From assembly GCA_031549485.1 (NCBI GenBank), contig JAVBPR010000008.1:124001-188000 (forward strand): a stretch of 64,000 bases of DNA, written 5' to 3'. Below are positions 27,949-36,222 of the stretch, in pieces; the stretch's first letter is position 1, and every line of letters starts with the position of its first letter. Origin of the DNA: JAVBPR01 sp031549485 (GTDB lineage Bacteria > Bacillota > Clostridia > Oscillospirales > Feifaniaceae). The notes below the pieces were generated by a model. It saw only the letters and a list, made by a program, of their open reading frames with translations, searched no databases and was not told the origin of the DNA. The position numbers and the translations under genes were made by a program.

Positions 27949-28068
27949 CCATTTGATTTATATATGATACGTTTCAATATAAAGACATGTTTTTTTAAAC
28001 ACTTTATTGAACTTTCTTGTCGTGAAGTATATTTACGAAGTCCATAATAACACCCATAATAAAATAAT

Positions 28069-28097
28069 AAAAAAGCCGCCAAATAGGTGGCTTTTTA
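28069..28097. terminator. Bidirectional terminator between convergent stalk-domain genes
   Basis: An 11-bp stem AAAAAGCCGCC/GGTGGCTTTTT (one G-T) around AAATA, flanked by A and T runs. Confidence 0.75.
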
Positions 28098-28148
28098 TTG
28101 TAGAGTGAGAACATCTTGCTGTAATTTATAAAATATCATTTTAAATTA

Positions 28149-29396
28149 TTAATCTAACGCAGGTCTTTGCGTATCTATGCAAATAATATCCAAACTCCGC
28201 TCTCCAACTGGTCCTCCGTTATATGTCATAGCAGAAATCACAATAATATTATCTTTTTTTAAAACATAATAACTATAATAATTATAAATTTCCCCTATGT
28301 CTCGGCAATAATCGTCATAAATGAATTCAAAACCTTCCCTAAATAAAAATCTTGCGAAGGCGTAGGCTTCTAAATAATTTCTGTCATTATATGTATAAGA
28401 ATAATTATACATATCCACCGCCGATTTTGGCCCTTGTGCATCAGGTGCAATCTTTGCAAGCGAACCGTAATCAGGCACTGTCGGAAACTGATCGTAATAT
28501 TTTTCTACCGTCGTCTTATTTTTATAGCATTTAATTTGAACTTTGTCATCGAATGATTCCAGAATCAAATAAGTATCGGTCTGGGGGTTATAATACTCAT
28601 ACTCATCGGCAACATTTGCAAATTTTTCATATTCAATACCTCCGCAGAAGATACATCCGTTTTCAATTAGATTTTGCCGATACTTGTCGATATCTGCCTT
28701 GCTGCAATCGTCATACTCATATATAGCATAAACAGTAAAAGCGTCTTCTGTTAAAGGCGAGCTATAAGCAGCTTTTGTTTCTGTAAACGCACCGTAATCC
28801 AAAAAACCAGGCAACTCGATGTATTCTTTAATTATATCGCTTTCCCCTACATAAATAACATCATTTTTGAAGCCCACCTTTTTGCCGAATATTTCTCCCA
28901 ATTTACGAATCGGCAAGTAGGTCGTTCCGTCATATACTATCGAAAAAGGAACTTCTGCCCCTTCAATATTATAATTTTGTCCTTTCGAAACAACTTTTTT
29001 GCCATCAAATACAATATTAAAACAATTAAACTCAACATTGAACTCATTGGTCGCCGAAATAAACTCAGGCAATGGATTTCCTGAAATAATCGGTTCTTCG
29101 TCACTTTTTGTAGTAATGACAATTTCGCCGGTTGACCGGTAGAATGCAACTCTTTTGTTATATATGTCAGCAAGTTTTCTTACTGGCAAATATGTTGTGC
29201 CCGCATATAAAATCGAAAAAGGCACCTCCGTTCTACCTGGTCTTACATAATAGTTTCCTTTTGTTTCGATTTTAACTCCATTTACCACAATGTCAAACTT
29301 ATTGATCCACACAAATATATTTTCTGCAAAGGCGTATATAGGAATGAGCGTTATCAAAAGTATTGCCGTTAATAATATTGCAATTCTTTTTTTCAC
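28149..29396 (-). CDS. Secreted stalk-domain protein, paralogue 3
   Basis: A 415-residue protein, more diverged than paralogues 1 and 2. A signal peptide (MKKRIAILLTAILLITLIPI ... AFA) is followed by two stalk domains (VEVPFSILYAGTTYLPVRKL and VPFSIVYDGTTYLPIRKLGE). The same C-terminal pair of blocks follows around ELPGFLDYG and QFPTVPDYG, ending KKDNIIVISA and DIICIDTQ. It is convergent with its paralogues. AAGGAGG upstream supports the start. Its upstream end marks the edge of the recombinase remnant and island. Confidence 0.82.
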   Translation of the reverse strand: MKKRIAILLTAILLITLIPIYAFAENIFVWINKFDIVVNGVKIETKGNYYVRPGRTEVPFSILYAGTTYLPVRKLADIYNKRVAFYRSTGEIVITTKSDEEPIISGNPLPEFISATNEFNVEFNCFNIVFDGKKVVSKGQNYNIEGAEVPFSIVYDGTTYLPIRKLGEIFGKKVGFKNDVIYVGESDIIKEYIELPGFLDYGAFTETKAAYSSPLTEDAFTVYAIYEYDDCSKADIDKYRQNLIENGCIFCGGIEYEKFANVADEYEYYNPQTDTYLILESFDDKVQIKCYKNKTTVEKYYDQFPTVPDYGSLAKIAPDAQGPKSAVDMYNYSYTYNDRNYLEAYAFARFLFREGFEFIYDDYCRDIGEIYNYYSYYVLKKDNIIVISAMTYNGGPVGERSLDIICIDTQRPALD

Positions 29397-29485
29397 CGAC
29401 TTTTCCTCCTTGCTTTCTGTTCTTACCTTTATTATTACATTATTAAGTCAATTTGTACACAATATGAGATGCTTTTATGAAATAA

Positions 29486-29944
29486 AACACTAACCGGAAC
29501 TCTGCGCAATATATCGGCGGAGCGACTTACATAACAAAAGAGCCGAAAACAAAATCCGGTTACCGGAAAATTGTCCTCAACTCTACCGCTTGTAATTTGT
29601 TATTAGAATATCGGGAGTGGCAAGACGAACAAAAAGAACGCCTTGGCGACCAGTGGCAGGAAACATACCGATTGTTTACCACTTGGAACGGTGGACCGAT
29701 ACACCCTGACTCGGTCACAGGTTGGTTCTCTGATTTCATTAAAAAGCACAGCTTTAATTACGTTACGCTGCACTCGCTAAGGCACACATTTGCCACAAGA
29801 GCATCAGAAAATAATATTCCGGCAAAAACGGTCAGTCAAATTTTAGGACATTCAAATATTGCCATTACTCTTGATCTATACACGCCTGTCACGCTTGACA
29901 ATAAGAGGGAAGCAATTGATTCATTAGATTATTTATTTGCGTGA
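29486..29944 (+). pseudogene. Tyrosine recombinase/integrase, 5'-truncated remnant
   Basis: The open frame has no start with a ribosome binding site and opens in the middle of the catalytic domain (YITKEPKTKSGYRKIVLN). It keeps the second half of the active site: HSLRHTFATRA, LGHSNIAITLDLYTPV with the nucleophile Tyr. The N-terminal arm- and core-binding domains and the first catalytic Arg are missing. It is therefore a relic of an integrative element or prophage. It lies at one edge of the AT-rich island whose other edge is tRNA-fMet. Confidence 0.87.
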
Positions 29945-29990
29945 TTTTTGCGGGGCTAAAGTTGGCGCGATATCAAAATTGACATAATAA

Positions 29991-30018
29991 AGCTGTAACA
30001 ATTGTTACAGGTTTTATC
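29991..30018. terminator. Possible bidirectional terminator
   Basis: CTGTAAC-AATT-GTTACAG forms a 7-bp stem with a T-rich flank on both strands, between the integrase remnant and the convergent island operon. The stem is short and AT-rich. Confidence 0.5.
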
Positions 30019-30059
30019 TTTTTATAATGTCATTATTATAATAATCGCTACCAGGCATT

Positions 30060-31202
30060 TTAAACTTTTTTATCAATATCTACAACACTTGCGTCCTTAT
30101 AGAGCACAGGAGTTCTAGTCATATTGCGCCCTTCTTTTTCTTGCGCTAATATATATCTCATAGGTTCAGTCCTATATGCAACTATTTTCATTGATGCATC
30201 TGAACTACTGGCGTATTCTGATACTATATTGTGTATATATTGCCTTTGCTCATTGGTTAACTCAGTAATGTGGTCGTTTAATATATTTGAGATAAAGGGT
30301 TTTCTTTTTTCAAAAGTTGTTGCAAAAAAAATCTTTTCATGTTCTTTTGTAATGTTTTTTAATGTTGGTATCCAAGGCCCTTCTTGCATACGTAAATAAA
30401 TACTACCCGACATTGAGTTCCCGTATTCTTTATAATAATTATAATCTATTAGATAGAGCAATTTAGTTAATTTAAAAAATGATACTGTCTTTAGATTTTC
30501 AACAATTGTAACTACCATATCAAGAAGTATATTGTTTTTGTTAATACTTTTTTTATTAATACAAGTTGGTTTAGTGTTAGAGGATTTTAATCCTTTTATC
30601 GGATCAACAATATGCGACAAAACAATAAAATCAGCTCTTTGCTTCATTATTCCTCTATGGATAGTCGCTCTTGGTCCCATATGGTAAAGGGGAAATAAAT
30701 ATCTATTGTTCCAAGGAAGTTTTTTAGCCACACTGTCCTTTAAAACGTAGTTATGATTCTCTATGAACTTCAATGCATTAAGAGCTTTTATTCCCAAAGT
30801 TACAATAATATCAGGATTTAATAATTCTAATGTCATTTCAAGATAATAGCTACAATTTTTAATTTCATCTTGAGTTGGTGTAGAATTATTGCCATTTTCA
30901 TCCTGTGGATTACAAAGAATAGAATTTGTTATAAATATGTCATCTCTGCTCCAACCTATATTCCCTAATAACATTTCAAAATTATCACCTGTTCTATCGC
31001 CGTAGAGAGGAATTCCAGTACATTCAGCTCCTAACCGTCCAGGGGCTTCAGCTATAAAAACTACCTTTGAATTCAAATTTCCATTGCTTTTCGATAGAAC
31101 TTTTTTTCGTGAACACATTCTATTGCAAATATCACAGTTGTTAACTGATGATAGAAGATAGTCAAAGTGTTTTGCTCTTTCATTCGGTGAGATATTAACC
31201 AT
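30060..31202 (-). CDS. Family-4-like uracil-DNA glycosylase fused to a Panacea/DUF4065 domain
   Basis: The first part, residues about 15-210, matches [4Fe-4S] uracil-DNA glycosylases. Probable cluster ligands are Cys23 and Cys26 (CDIC), Cys97 and Cys117. Motif 1 reads IAEAPGRLGAE followed by GIPLYGDRTG. The second active-site motif reads HMGPRATIHRG where classical members have HPS. Residues about 230-345 resemble the Panacea/DUF4065 domain (FFKLTKLLYLIDYNYYKEYG, GPWIPTL), known as the neutralising domain of many toxin-antitoxin pairs. The gene overlaps the radical SAM gene by 8 bp and ends the operon. DNA repair alone would not need such a fusion. The biological role is unknown. Confidence 0.78.
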   Translation of the reverse strand: MVNISPNERAKHFDYLLSSVNNCDICNRMCSRKKVLSKSNGNLNSKVVFIAEAPGRLGAECTGIPLYGDRTGDNFEMLLGNIGWSRDDIFITNSILCNPQDENGNNSTPTQDEIKNCSYYLEMTLELLNPDIIVTLGIKALNALKFIENHNYVLKDSVAKKLPWNNRYLFPLYHMGPRATIHRGIMKQRADFIVLSHIVDPIKGLKSSNTKPTCINKKSINKNNILLDMVVTIVENLKTVSFFKLTKLLYLIDYNYYKEYGNSMSGSIYLRMQEGPWIPTLKNITKEHEKIFFATTFEKRKPFISNILNDHITELTNEQRQYIHNIVSEYASSSDASMKIVAYRTEPMRYILAQEKEGRNMTRTPVLYKDASVVDIDKKV

Positions 31203-32232
31203 TATGTTTTACCTCTAATTTTAAGCATGCGGGATCAGGATTTTTATATAATGAAGAATGATACAAATATTTTTGAGCTAGGCAACCTGACAAACATAAT
31301 TTATAACTTTTGCATGATTGGCAGGGTTCTGAAGGAGTTGATGCTATTGCTGCTCTAACAAGATCAAAATATTTAGAGTTTTCCCAACATTCAGCAAGTC
31401 TATTTTCTGTCAAATTTGAGAATTTATCTCCAGAGGCTATTGTATCACATCTGATTTGCTTGAAAGCATCGCAAGGATAAATATTTAGATCGGGAGCAAC
31501 AATTAATCTATCTTTAGCAGCCATGCATTTTGGCTTGTCGTTTAAGAATAATACATTAAATGGCGAACCAGTTCTAATATTGAAACCTTTGCGTCGTAAA
31601 TCAATTATTATGTCCTTTAATTCTAAGTTTTGTTCTTTGCTTAAAGTATCATAATCACTAATTAAGGTCCCTCTACCTTGAGGCACAAAACGAAGGACAC
31701 TAATTCGACTTATTCCATTAGTTTGAGCCAACTCAGCTATTGCTGCTATTTTTTTGTAATTGCTTGCCAGCGCAACAAAATGTATCTCAGTTTCAATACC
31801 AAGTTTATGGGCATATTCTATTGCTTTCATTGTATTGCTAAAACTATTAGCCTTTCTTGTTACGCGATCATGCTCTTTTTCGACATCGGAGTATAAACTA
31901 AAAACTAATCTATTTACTCCTGCGGTTGCCAAATTTTTTAATGTTTCATATTGATTTTCGCAGTTACCTGATGTGTATATGCTAACATTTAGCCCATTTT
32001 TTTTTGAATATGTAACTACATCAATTATACCTTTCCATGTTAGAGGCTCTCCTCCTGAAAATGCGATTTCGGTAATTCCAATAGATAATGCATCTTCAAC
32101 AATTTCAAGGCATTTTTCAATAGATATAGATAACTGATGATCCGGATTTGCGTCACTTGAACAATGAATGCATGATAAAGGGCAATTATATGTTACTTCG
32201 ATTTTCATTTCATTAAGCTTAAACTTATTCAA
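31195..32232 (-). CDS. Radical SAM/SPASM domain protein
   Basis: A 345-residue enzyme. The radical SAM cluster motif is C17-PLS-C21-IH-C24, followed by FSGGEPL, which binds SAM. The C-terminal part has further Cys groups, PKCMAAKD, YPCDAF and CQSCKSYKLCLSGC, typical of SPASM or twitch auxiliary iron-sulfur clusters. Such enzymes modify peptides or small molecules by radical chemistry. A TTG start is preferred because AGGGGG lies upstream and the codon overlaps the previous stop (TTGA). No precursor-peptide gene is visible. Its neighbours point to a nucleotide or nucleic-acid substrate, but that is inference. Confidence 0.85.
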   Translation of the reverse strand: MNKFKLNEMKIEVTYNCPLSCIHCSSDANPDHQLSISIEKCLEIVEDALSIGITEIAFSGGEPLTWKGIIDVVTYSKKNGLNVSIYTSGNCENQYETLKNLATAGVNRLVFSLYSDVEKEHDRVTRKANSFSNTMKAIEYAHKLGIETEIHFVALASNYKKIAAIAELAQTNGISRISVLRFVPQGRGTLISDYDTLSKEQNLELKDIIIDLRRKGFNIRTGSPFNVLFLNDKPKCMAAKDRLIVAPDLNIYPCDAFKQIRCDTIASGDKFSNLTENRLAECWENSKYFDLVRAAIASTPSEPCQSCKSYKLCLSGCLAQKYLYHSSLYKNPDPACLKLEVKHNG

Positions 32233-32972
32233 TTTGTTCCCCCTAAAATCGTGCCAGCTATTTTTAATAGTTCCGATTTACCTTTCAAAACATATGCATG
32301 AGAAGAAATACATGTTAAAGTTCCGATTAATGAATTTGTCTCGCATGAAATATATTTTAGCAAATCGCATAGTCCTAAATAATTACCATACGCTCTTTCA
32401 GTAAAGTCATGATTTCTATATACAGCTAACAAATTTATCGTTCGTTCCGATGTTGCGCTTTCTTCAACTTGAACAGTAATATAATTGAGGCAAGGAGACC
32501 CCATAAGCTTATTTAAGTCTCTATGCGGATAGGGTATTATTATTGTGTGAGCGGCACCATAATTCCTTGATCTGTTTTTTATATTATCAATAATGCTTCC
32601 TAATTGATCTATATTTCCATTTGATGTAGAATATCGTATCATTCGTTCAAAATATGTCCCCCACCCGCTATGCGCTCGTTTTCGCGACCACTTAAAGAAC
32701 TTCCAATATTTCTCGTAAAATCTTGTTCTTGAAATATCATCTTTAAAAAAAGTTTTCGGAAAAATTGTATGCGCTACATGCTTAGGAGATATCAAAGTAT
32801 TTTTTTTAGCAAAAGCCTCAAGTAGCTTATTATTATCACTATCAAAAAGTTTAGGGACATTTATTTGAGCAATAATATTCCAAGCTTTCCAATGATTAGC
32901 GTTTAATTCATTAATTGCTTTAGCCCAAACAAGCTGAAAAGAGTCTTCACAAATGACAATTGGTTTGTTCAT
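32229..32972 (-). CDS. Thymidylate synthase superfamily protein (divergent)
   Basis: A 247-residue protein whose second half aligns with thymidylate synthase. IDQLGSIIDNIKN matches the IDQL helix and GSPC161LNYI the catalytic Cys. YR186NHD189F and N197 match the Arg, Asp and Asn that bind dUMP, with the same spacings as in E. coli ThyA (R166, D169, N177). SSH225AY227 matches His207 and Tyr209. The usual SRR phosphate-binding arginines and the standard N-terminus are not recognisable. Asn at the N177 place suggests a uracil rather than cytosine base. It is the first gene of the island operon, with GGGGAGG before the ATG, and is unlikely to be the housekeeping enzyme. Confidence 0.72.
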   Translation of the reverse strand: MNKPIVICEDSFQLVWAKAINELNANHWKAWNIIAQINVPKLFDSDNNKLLEAFAKKNTLISPKHVAHTIFPKTFFKDDISRTRFYEKYWKFFKWSRKRAHSGWGTYFERMIRYSTSNGNIDQLGSIIDNIKNRSRNYGAAHTIIIPYPHRDLNKLMGSPCLNYITVQVEESATSERTINLLAVYRNHDFTERAYGNYLGLCDLLKYISCETNSLIGTLTCISSHAYVLKGKSELLKIAGTILGGTN

Positions 32973-33213
32973 TGTATTCCTCCCCTTATTGCAAAAACGT
33001 GTTTATTAAGTTCACGCTGATTGCTATCAAATAATCCATAAATTTCCTGTAATTCTACAAGTTTTTCCAATAAATTCATTATATATGGGATCTGAAATAA
33101 AAACAAGGTTCGCATAATTTGTGTATTACTTATACACGCTTCTTATTTAATATCTTCACAGGATATCCAATTTTATAGCCAATTCAGCATAATTTTCAAA
33201 TTATCTAAATAAA
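32973..33213. other. AT-rich gap upstream of the island operon
   Basis: About 240 bp with no gene. It should contain the minus-strand promoter of the operon; I see no clear -35/-10 pair. Confidence 0.35.
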
Positions 33214-33252
33214 GAAAGAACCCTGTAACCGTATTAGTTACAGGGTTCTTTC
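33214..33252. terminator. Terminator adjoining tRNA-fMet
   Basis: A perfect 16-bp stem (GAAAGAACCCTGTAAC and complement) around CGTATTA, one base beyond the tRNA 3' end on the minus strand. Confidence 0.85.
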
Positions 33253-33253
33253 A

Positions 33254-33330
<77 letters not shown>

Positions 33331-33436
33331 ATATTTGGTGTTTTTGTAGTATAACACAGCCGGCGGCCTGTGTCAAGCCGCCGGCTGGATTTTGATTATA
33401 TTTTGCGGGTATTTTTTCGCGGTTTTTCGCGGGTAA

Positions 33437-34492
33437 TTACAGATTTCTCGCCAAAACGTCAGGGTTTCTGCTGAATAGCAGCGCGTTTTCACGGCTGATT
33501 TTGCCCTCTTTATAGAGCTTGCTTATCGCCATATCCATAGTCTGCATACCTTCTGCAGCCGAGGAATGGACGACGCTGTCAATTTGATGCACTTTGCTGT
33601 CCCTTATAAGACTTCTTATCGCGTTGTTGACAATCATAATTTCGAAAGCCACTTCGCGTCCGCCGCCGATAGACGGAATAAGATGCTGTGAAACAACCCC
33701 CTGAAGCACCATCGAAAGCTGAACCCTTATCTGCTGCTGCTGAGCGGCTGGGAAGACGTCGATAATTCTGTCGATTGTGCTGTCGACGCCAACTGTGTGC
33801 AAGGTCGACAAAACAAGATGACCGGTTTCCGCCGCGGTTATCGCGATTTCCATCGTTTCCAAATCCCTCATCTCGCCGACGAGGATGACGTCCGGAGCCT
33901 GCCGCACAGCCGCTTTCAGCGCGCTGACATAATCCTTTGTGTCAAGCGAAACTTCGCGCTGGCTGACGATACTTTTATCATGGCGATGCAAAAACTCGAT
34001 AGGATCTTCGAGGGTGAGAACATGGCAGTTGCGGTGTTTATTTATCTGGTCAACCATGCACGCAAGGGTGGTGGACTTGCCGCTGCCCGACGGTCCGGTG
34101 ACAAGCACAAGACCTTTTTGCCTTCTGCAAAGGCTGATGACCGAATCGGGAATCCCGAGATCGTGATAATCCGGCAGCCCGAAAGGAACAACGCGGATAA
34201 CCGCCGAAAGAGTTCCCCTTTGGACGTAAATATTCGTTCTAAAACGGCCGATTCCTTTTACCGAAAAGGAAAAATCATCGTCGCCCGACTCGCATGCGCG
34301 GTCAAATTTATCGCGCTGAGCGGTAATGTAAAGCGATTTTACGAAATTTTGCGAATCGTCCGGCGTTATTGTAATATCATTAAGCTGTTTTATTTCCCCG
34401 TCTACCTTATAGGAAAGGGGAAGCCCCGGAACGATAAAAATATCCGACGCTTTTAATTTGACCGCTTCACTGAGTACATCAAGTAGTTGCAT
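33437..34492 (-). CDS. pilT: Type IV pilus retraction ATPase PilT
   Basis: A 351-residue hexameric ATPase of the secretion ATPase family that depolymerises pili. The N-terminal PAS-like part starts with SEAVKLKASDIFI. The Walker A motif is GPSGSGKST, the Asp box and Walker B region contains DVILVGEMRD, and His-box residues appear in GHLVLSTLHT. The length equals that of typical PilT. It is the last gene of the pilus operon, 9 bp after the preceding one. The extension ATPase PilB and the prepilin peptidase are not in this window. Confidence 0.92.
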   Translation of the reverse strand: MQLLDVLSEAVKLKASDIFIVPGLPLSYKVDGEIKQLNDITITPDDSQNFVKSLYITAQRDKFDRACESGDDDFSFSVKGIGRFRTNIYVQRGTLSAVIRVVPFGLPDYHDLGIPDSVISLCRRQKGLVLVTGPSGSGKSTTLACMVDQINKHRNCHVLTLEDPIEFLHRHDKSIVSQREVSLDTKDYVSALKAAVRQAPDVILVGEMRDLETMEIAITAAETGHLVLSTLHTVGVDSTIDRIIDVFPAAQQQQIRVQLSMVLQGVVSQHLIPSIGGGREVAFEIMIVNNAIRSLIRDSKVHQIDSVVHSSAAEGMQTMDMAISKLYKEGKISRENALLFSRNPDVLARNL

Positions 34493-34501
34493 ATCTTTCT
34501 C

Positions 34502-34939
34502 CTATTCTCCGTTCCAAACATCGGTCGGCGAGCCGCTATACTCAAAATCTCCCGACGAAACGACCTTATATGAGGAAACATTATATTTTTCGGCGTAATC
34601 CAAAACCATTGCCAGCGACTGATTATCGGTATATTTTATTAAAATTGTTATGCCTGGCGCCGTCCCGGCATCTTCCAAAACTGCGCGCGGAAAATCCGTG
34701 GCAAGCATTGCGGAAACTTGCTCGGGCGGAATATTTTGCTCGGTGATTTTTTTCAAAATTTCCTGCATTTCGCCGTCCGCCTCATAATAGGATTCTACAC
34801 TACTTGCCCACTTTTCCGCAATACGCAAATCGGCATAGGAAGTTGCGACCGAAAGCGCGGCAAAAACAGCAATGCAAAGCACAACGACCGTGACGATAAT
34901 CAAAATGCCACCGCTGCCGGTTTTTAAGCTGTTTTTCAT
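34502..34939 (-). CDS. Hypothetical single-pass membrane protein in the pilus operon
   Basis: A 145-residue protein with one N-terminal membrane helix (GILIIVTVVVLCIAVFAALS, about 10-30) and an extracellular part. The part starting EKWASSVESYYEADGEMQEI resembles the long helix of pilin-like proteins. No Gly-Phe-type prepilin cleavage site is obvious, although a Gly-Gly pair precedes the helix. AAAGGGG lies upstream. Its location between pseudopilin-like genes and pilT suggests a minor pilus component; the exact role is unknown. Confidence 0.72.
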   Translation of the reverse strand: MKNSLKTGSGGILIIVTVVVLCIAVFAALSVATSYADLRIAEKWASSVESYYEADGEMQEILKKITEQNIPPEQVSAMLATDFPRAVLEDAGTAPGITILIKYTDNQSLAMVLDYAEKYNVSSYKVVSSGDFEYSGSPTDVWNGE

Positions 34940-34972
34940 TTTTTACGCAACCCCTTTCCCGATGTTTTTCAG

Positions 34973-35419
34973 TTATTTTTCAATATAGCTTTTTATCTGT
35001 GTTTCAAATAAAATTGCCCTGTCCTTATTCATAAAAGGATAATCGGTCGTCCTTCTTATCGTAATTTTTGCGGAGTTTATATTCGCAAACATATCCGAAG
35101 CGACCAAAACAATATTGAATTTTCCGCCCGCCTTTACAAGATTAAAATCCTCATCGAAATTAGCATAATATGTATGTGGTCCACCCGCACTTGCAAATCC
35201 GAGCGAAGCCAAAAGCTCTTCGTCTATTTCATCCGCGGCGCGCAAAACCTCGCAAATGCTTTGGCCTTTGATAACCGCCAAATTCATATCATAAGAAAGC
35301 TCGGCGGCAACCGAAGCCCCTGCAAAAAGGCGCAGAAATATAACCGCGCAGGCGGCAAATATCACTATCGCGCAGAGTATTTCGAAGAGCTGGCGCCCGT
35401 TGCCCGTTTTGCTTTTCAT
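34973..35419 (-). CDS. Pseudopilin-like protein of the type IV pilus operon
   Basis: A 148-residue protein with a charged start (MKSKTGNGRQLFEILCAIVI) leading into one membrane helix. This resembles a prepilin with the Glu at the fifth mature position altered or shifted. The rest is a small beta-rich outer domain. It follows the DUF4860-type gene by 8 bp. Probably a minor pilin; the class is inferred from context and from the N-terminal helix. Confidence 0.68.
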   Translation of the reverse strand: MKSKTGNGRQLFEILCAIVIFAACAVIFLRLFAGASVAAELSYDMNLAVIKGQSICEVLRAADEIDEELLASLGFASAGGPHTYYANFDEDFNLVKAGGKFNIVLVASDMFANINSAKITIRRTTDYPFMNKDRAILFETQIKSYIEK

Positions 35420-35427
35420 AAAATTCC

Positions 35428-35898
35428 TTATCTCGCGGCGACGCTCGCCGATATTTTTTTCCCGGTCTCGCTTTCGATATCGATCTGAAAAAGACCATCA
35501 TTGCCCAAGCTGACCTTGAACGAATTTAATTTCATCAGCTCGATTCCCGCTTCCTTCGGAAGGTTGATGCCGTTTTCCGAATAAAGCTCATAAAGGCTGT
35601 CCCCGTATTGGTAAATCTTCGTTTCGTAAACGGTGCCGTCCGCCTCGGTTTCGGTTATCGACAAAGCCCCGTCCTTTACCGAAATATTCTCTTTGTCGGC
35701 GTGGTGAATTTTGGTCGTAACATAGGCCACCGACATCCGAACGCTGTCGTTTATATGCATTTTCTCGCTGATATTGGAATACGCCCGTGCGCCCGATATT
35801 ACGGTGAAAATCGCAAGGGTGGCAAAAACCATGAAGAGCGCGAAGATGCACAGCATCTCGGTATAAGATGTTTGTCTGCCTTTGATTTTTATTCCCAT
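35428..35898 (-). CDS. DUF4860-like pilus operon protein
   Basis: A 156-residue protein with an N-terminal membrane helix (YTEMLCIFALFMVFATLAIF). The outer domain has the pattern VRMSVAYVTTKIHHADKE, then a beta-rich run YGDSLYELYSENG, as in DUF4860 proteins found in clostridial pilus operons. The function is unknown; it may be a pilin-like subunit or assembly factor. GGAGGG precedes the start. Confidence 0.72.
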   Translation of the reverse strand: MGIKIKGRQTSYTEMLCIFALFMVFATLAIFTVISGARAYSNISEKMHINDSVRMSVAYVTTKIHHADKENISVKDGALSITETEADGTVYETKIYQYGDSLYELYSENGINLPKEAGIELMKLNSFKVSLGNDGLFQIDIESETGKKISASVAAR

Positions 35899-35925
35899 AC
35901 GCGCCCTCCTTTTGTTATTTTGCCA

Positions 35926-36219
35926 TTATTTTATCGGAATAACTTTTATATCCGGCATGACGTTTTCCGCAAACGCGTTATAAAAAACTATATATTTTTC
36001 CTCGTCTACAATGAGGCCGTAATGGTCTTTCAGATACTGGATATCCGGGGGATACGCCCCCTCGAGCGCGTAACATGCAATCACCGTTTTACGAACCGAA
36101 TCGGTAACGCTTTTTTCAAAACCTGTTTCGCTTTTGCCCGCGATTATATTAACGGCAAAAACCGCTATGATAACAATCGCGATAAAAACAATTATGGTAA
36201 AAATCTGTTGCTTTTTCAT
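35926..36219 (-). CDS. Small membrane-anchored pilus operon protein
   Basis: A 97-residue protein with a short cytoplasmic head (MKKQQ), one membrane helix (IFTIIVFIAIVIIAVFAVNI) and an outer part containing CYALEGAYPPDIQYLKDHYG. The ALEGAYPPxxxYL pattern resembles pilin-type outer domains in which YP-rich segments follow the first helix. It starts 3 bp after pilC ends, so it is translated with it. Role unknown. Confidence 0.72.
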   Translation of the reverse strand: MKKQQIFTIIVFIAIVIIAVFAVNIIAGKSETGFEKSVTDSVRKTVIACYALEGAYPPDIQYLKDHYGLIVDEEKYIVFYNAFAENVMPDIKVIPIK

Positions 36220-36222
36220 AAA

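Noticed and set aside
25470..29396. Copper amine oxidase enzymes
   Set aside because: Only the N-terminal stalk-type domain is similar; there is no catalytic domain, and the name reflects the domain family only.
29597..29944. Functional integrase
   Set aside because: The N-terminal domains and first catalytic Arg are missing and no start with a ribosome binding site exists, so it is a remnant.
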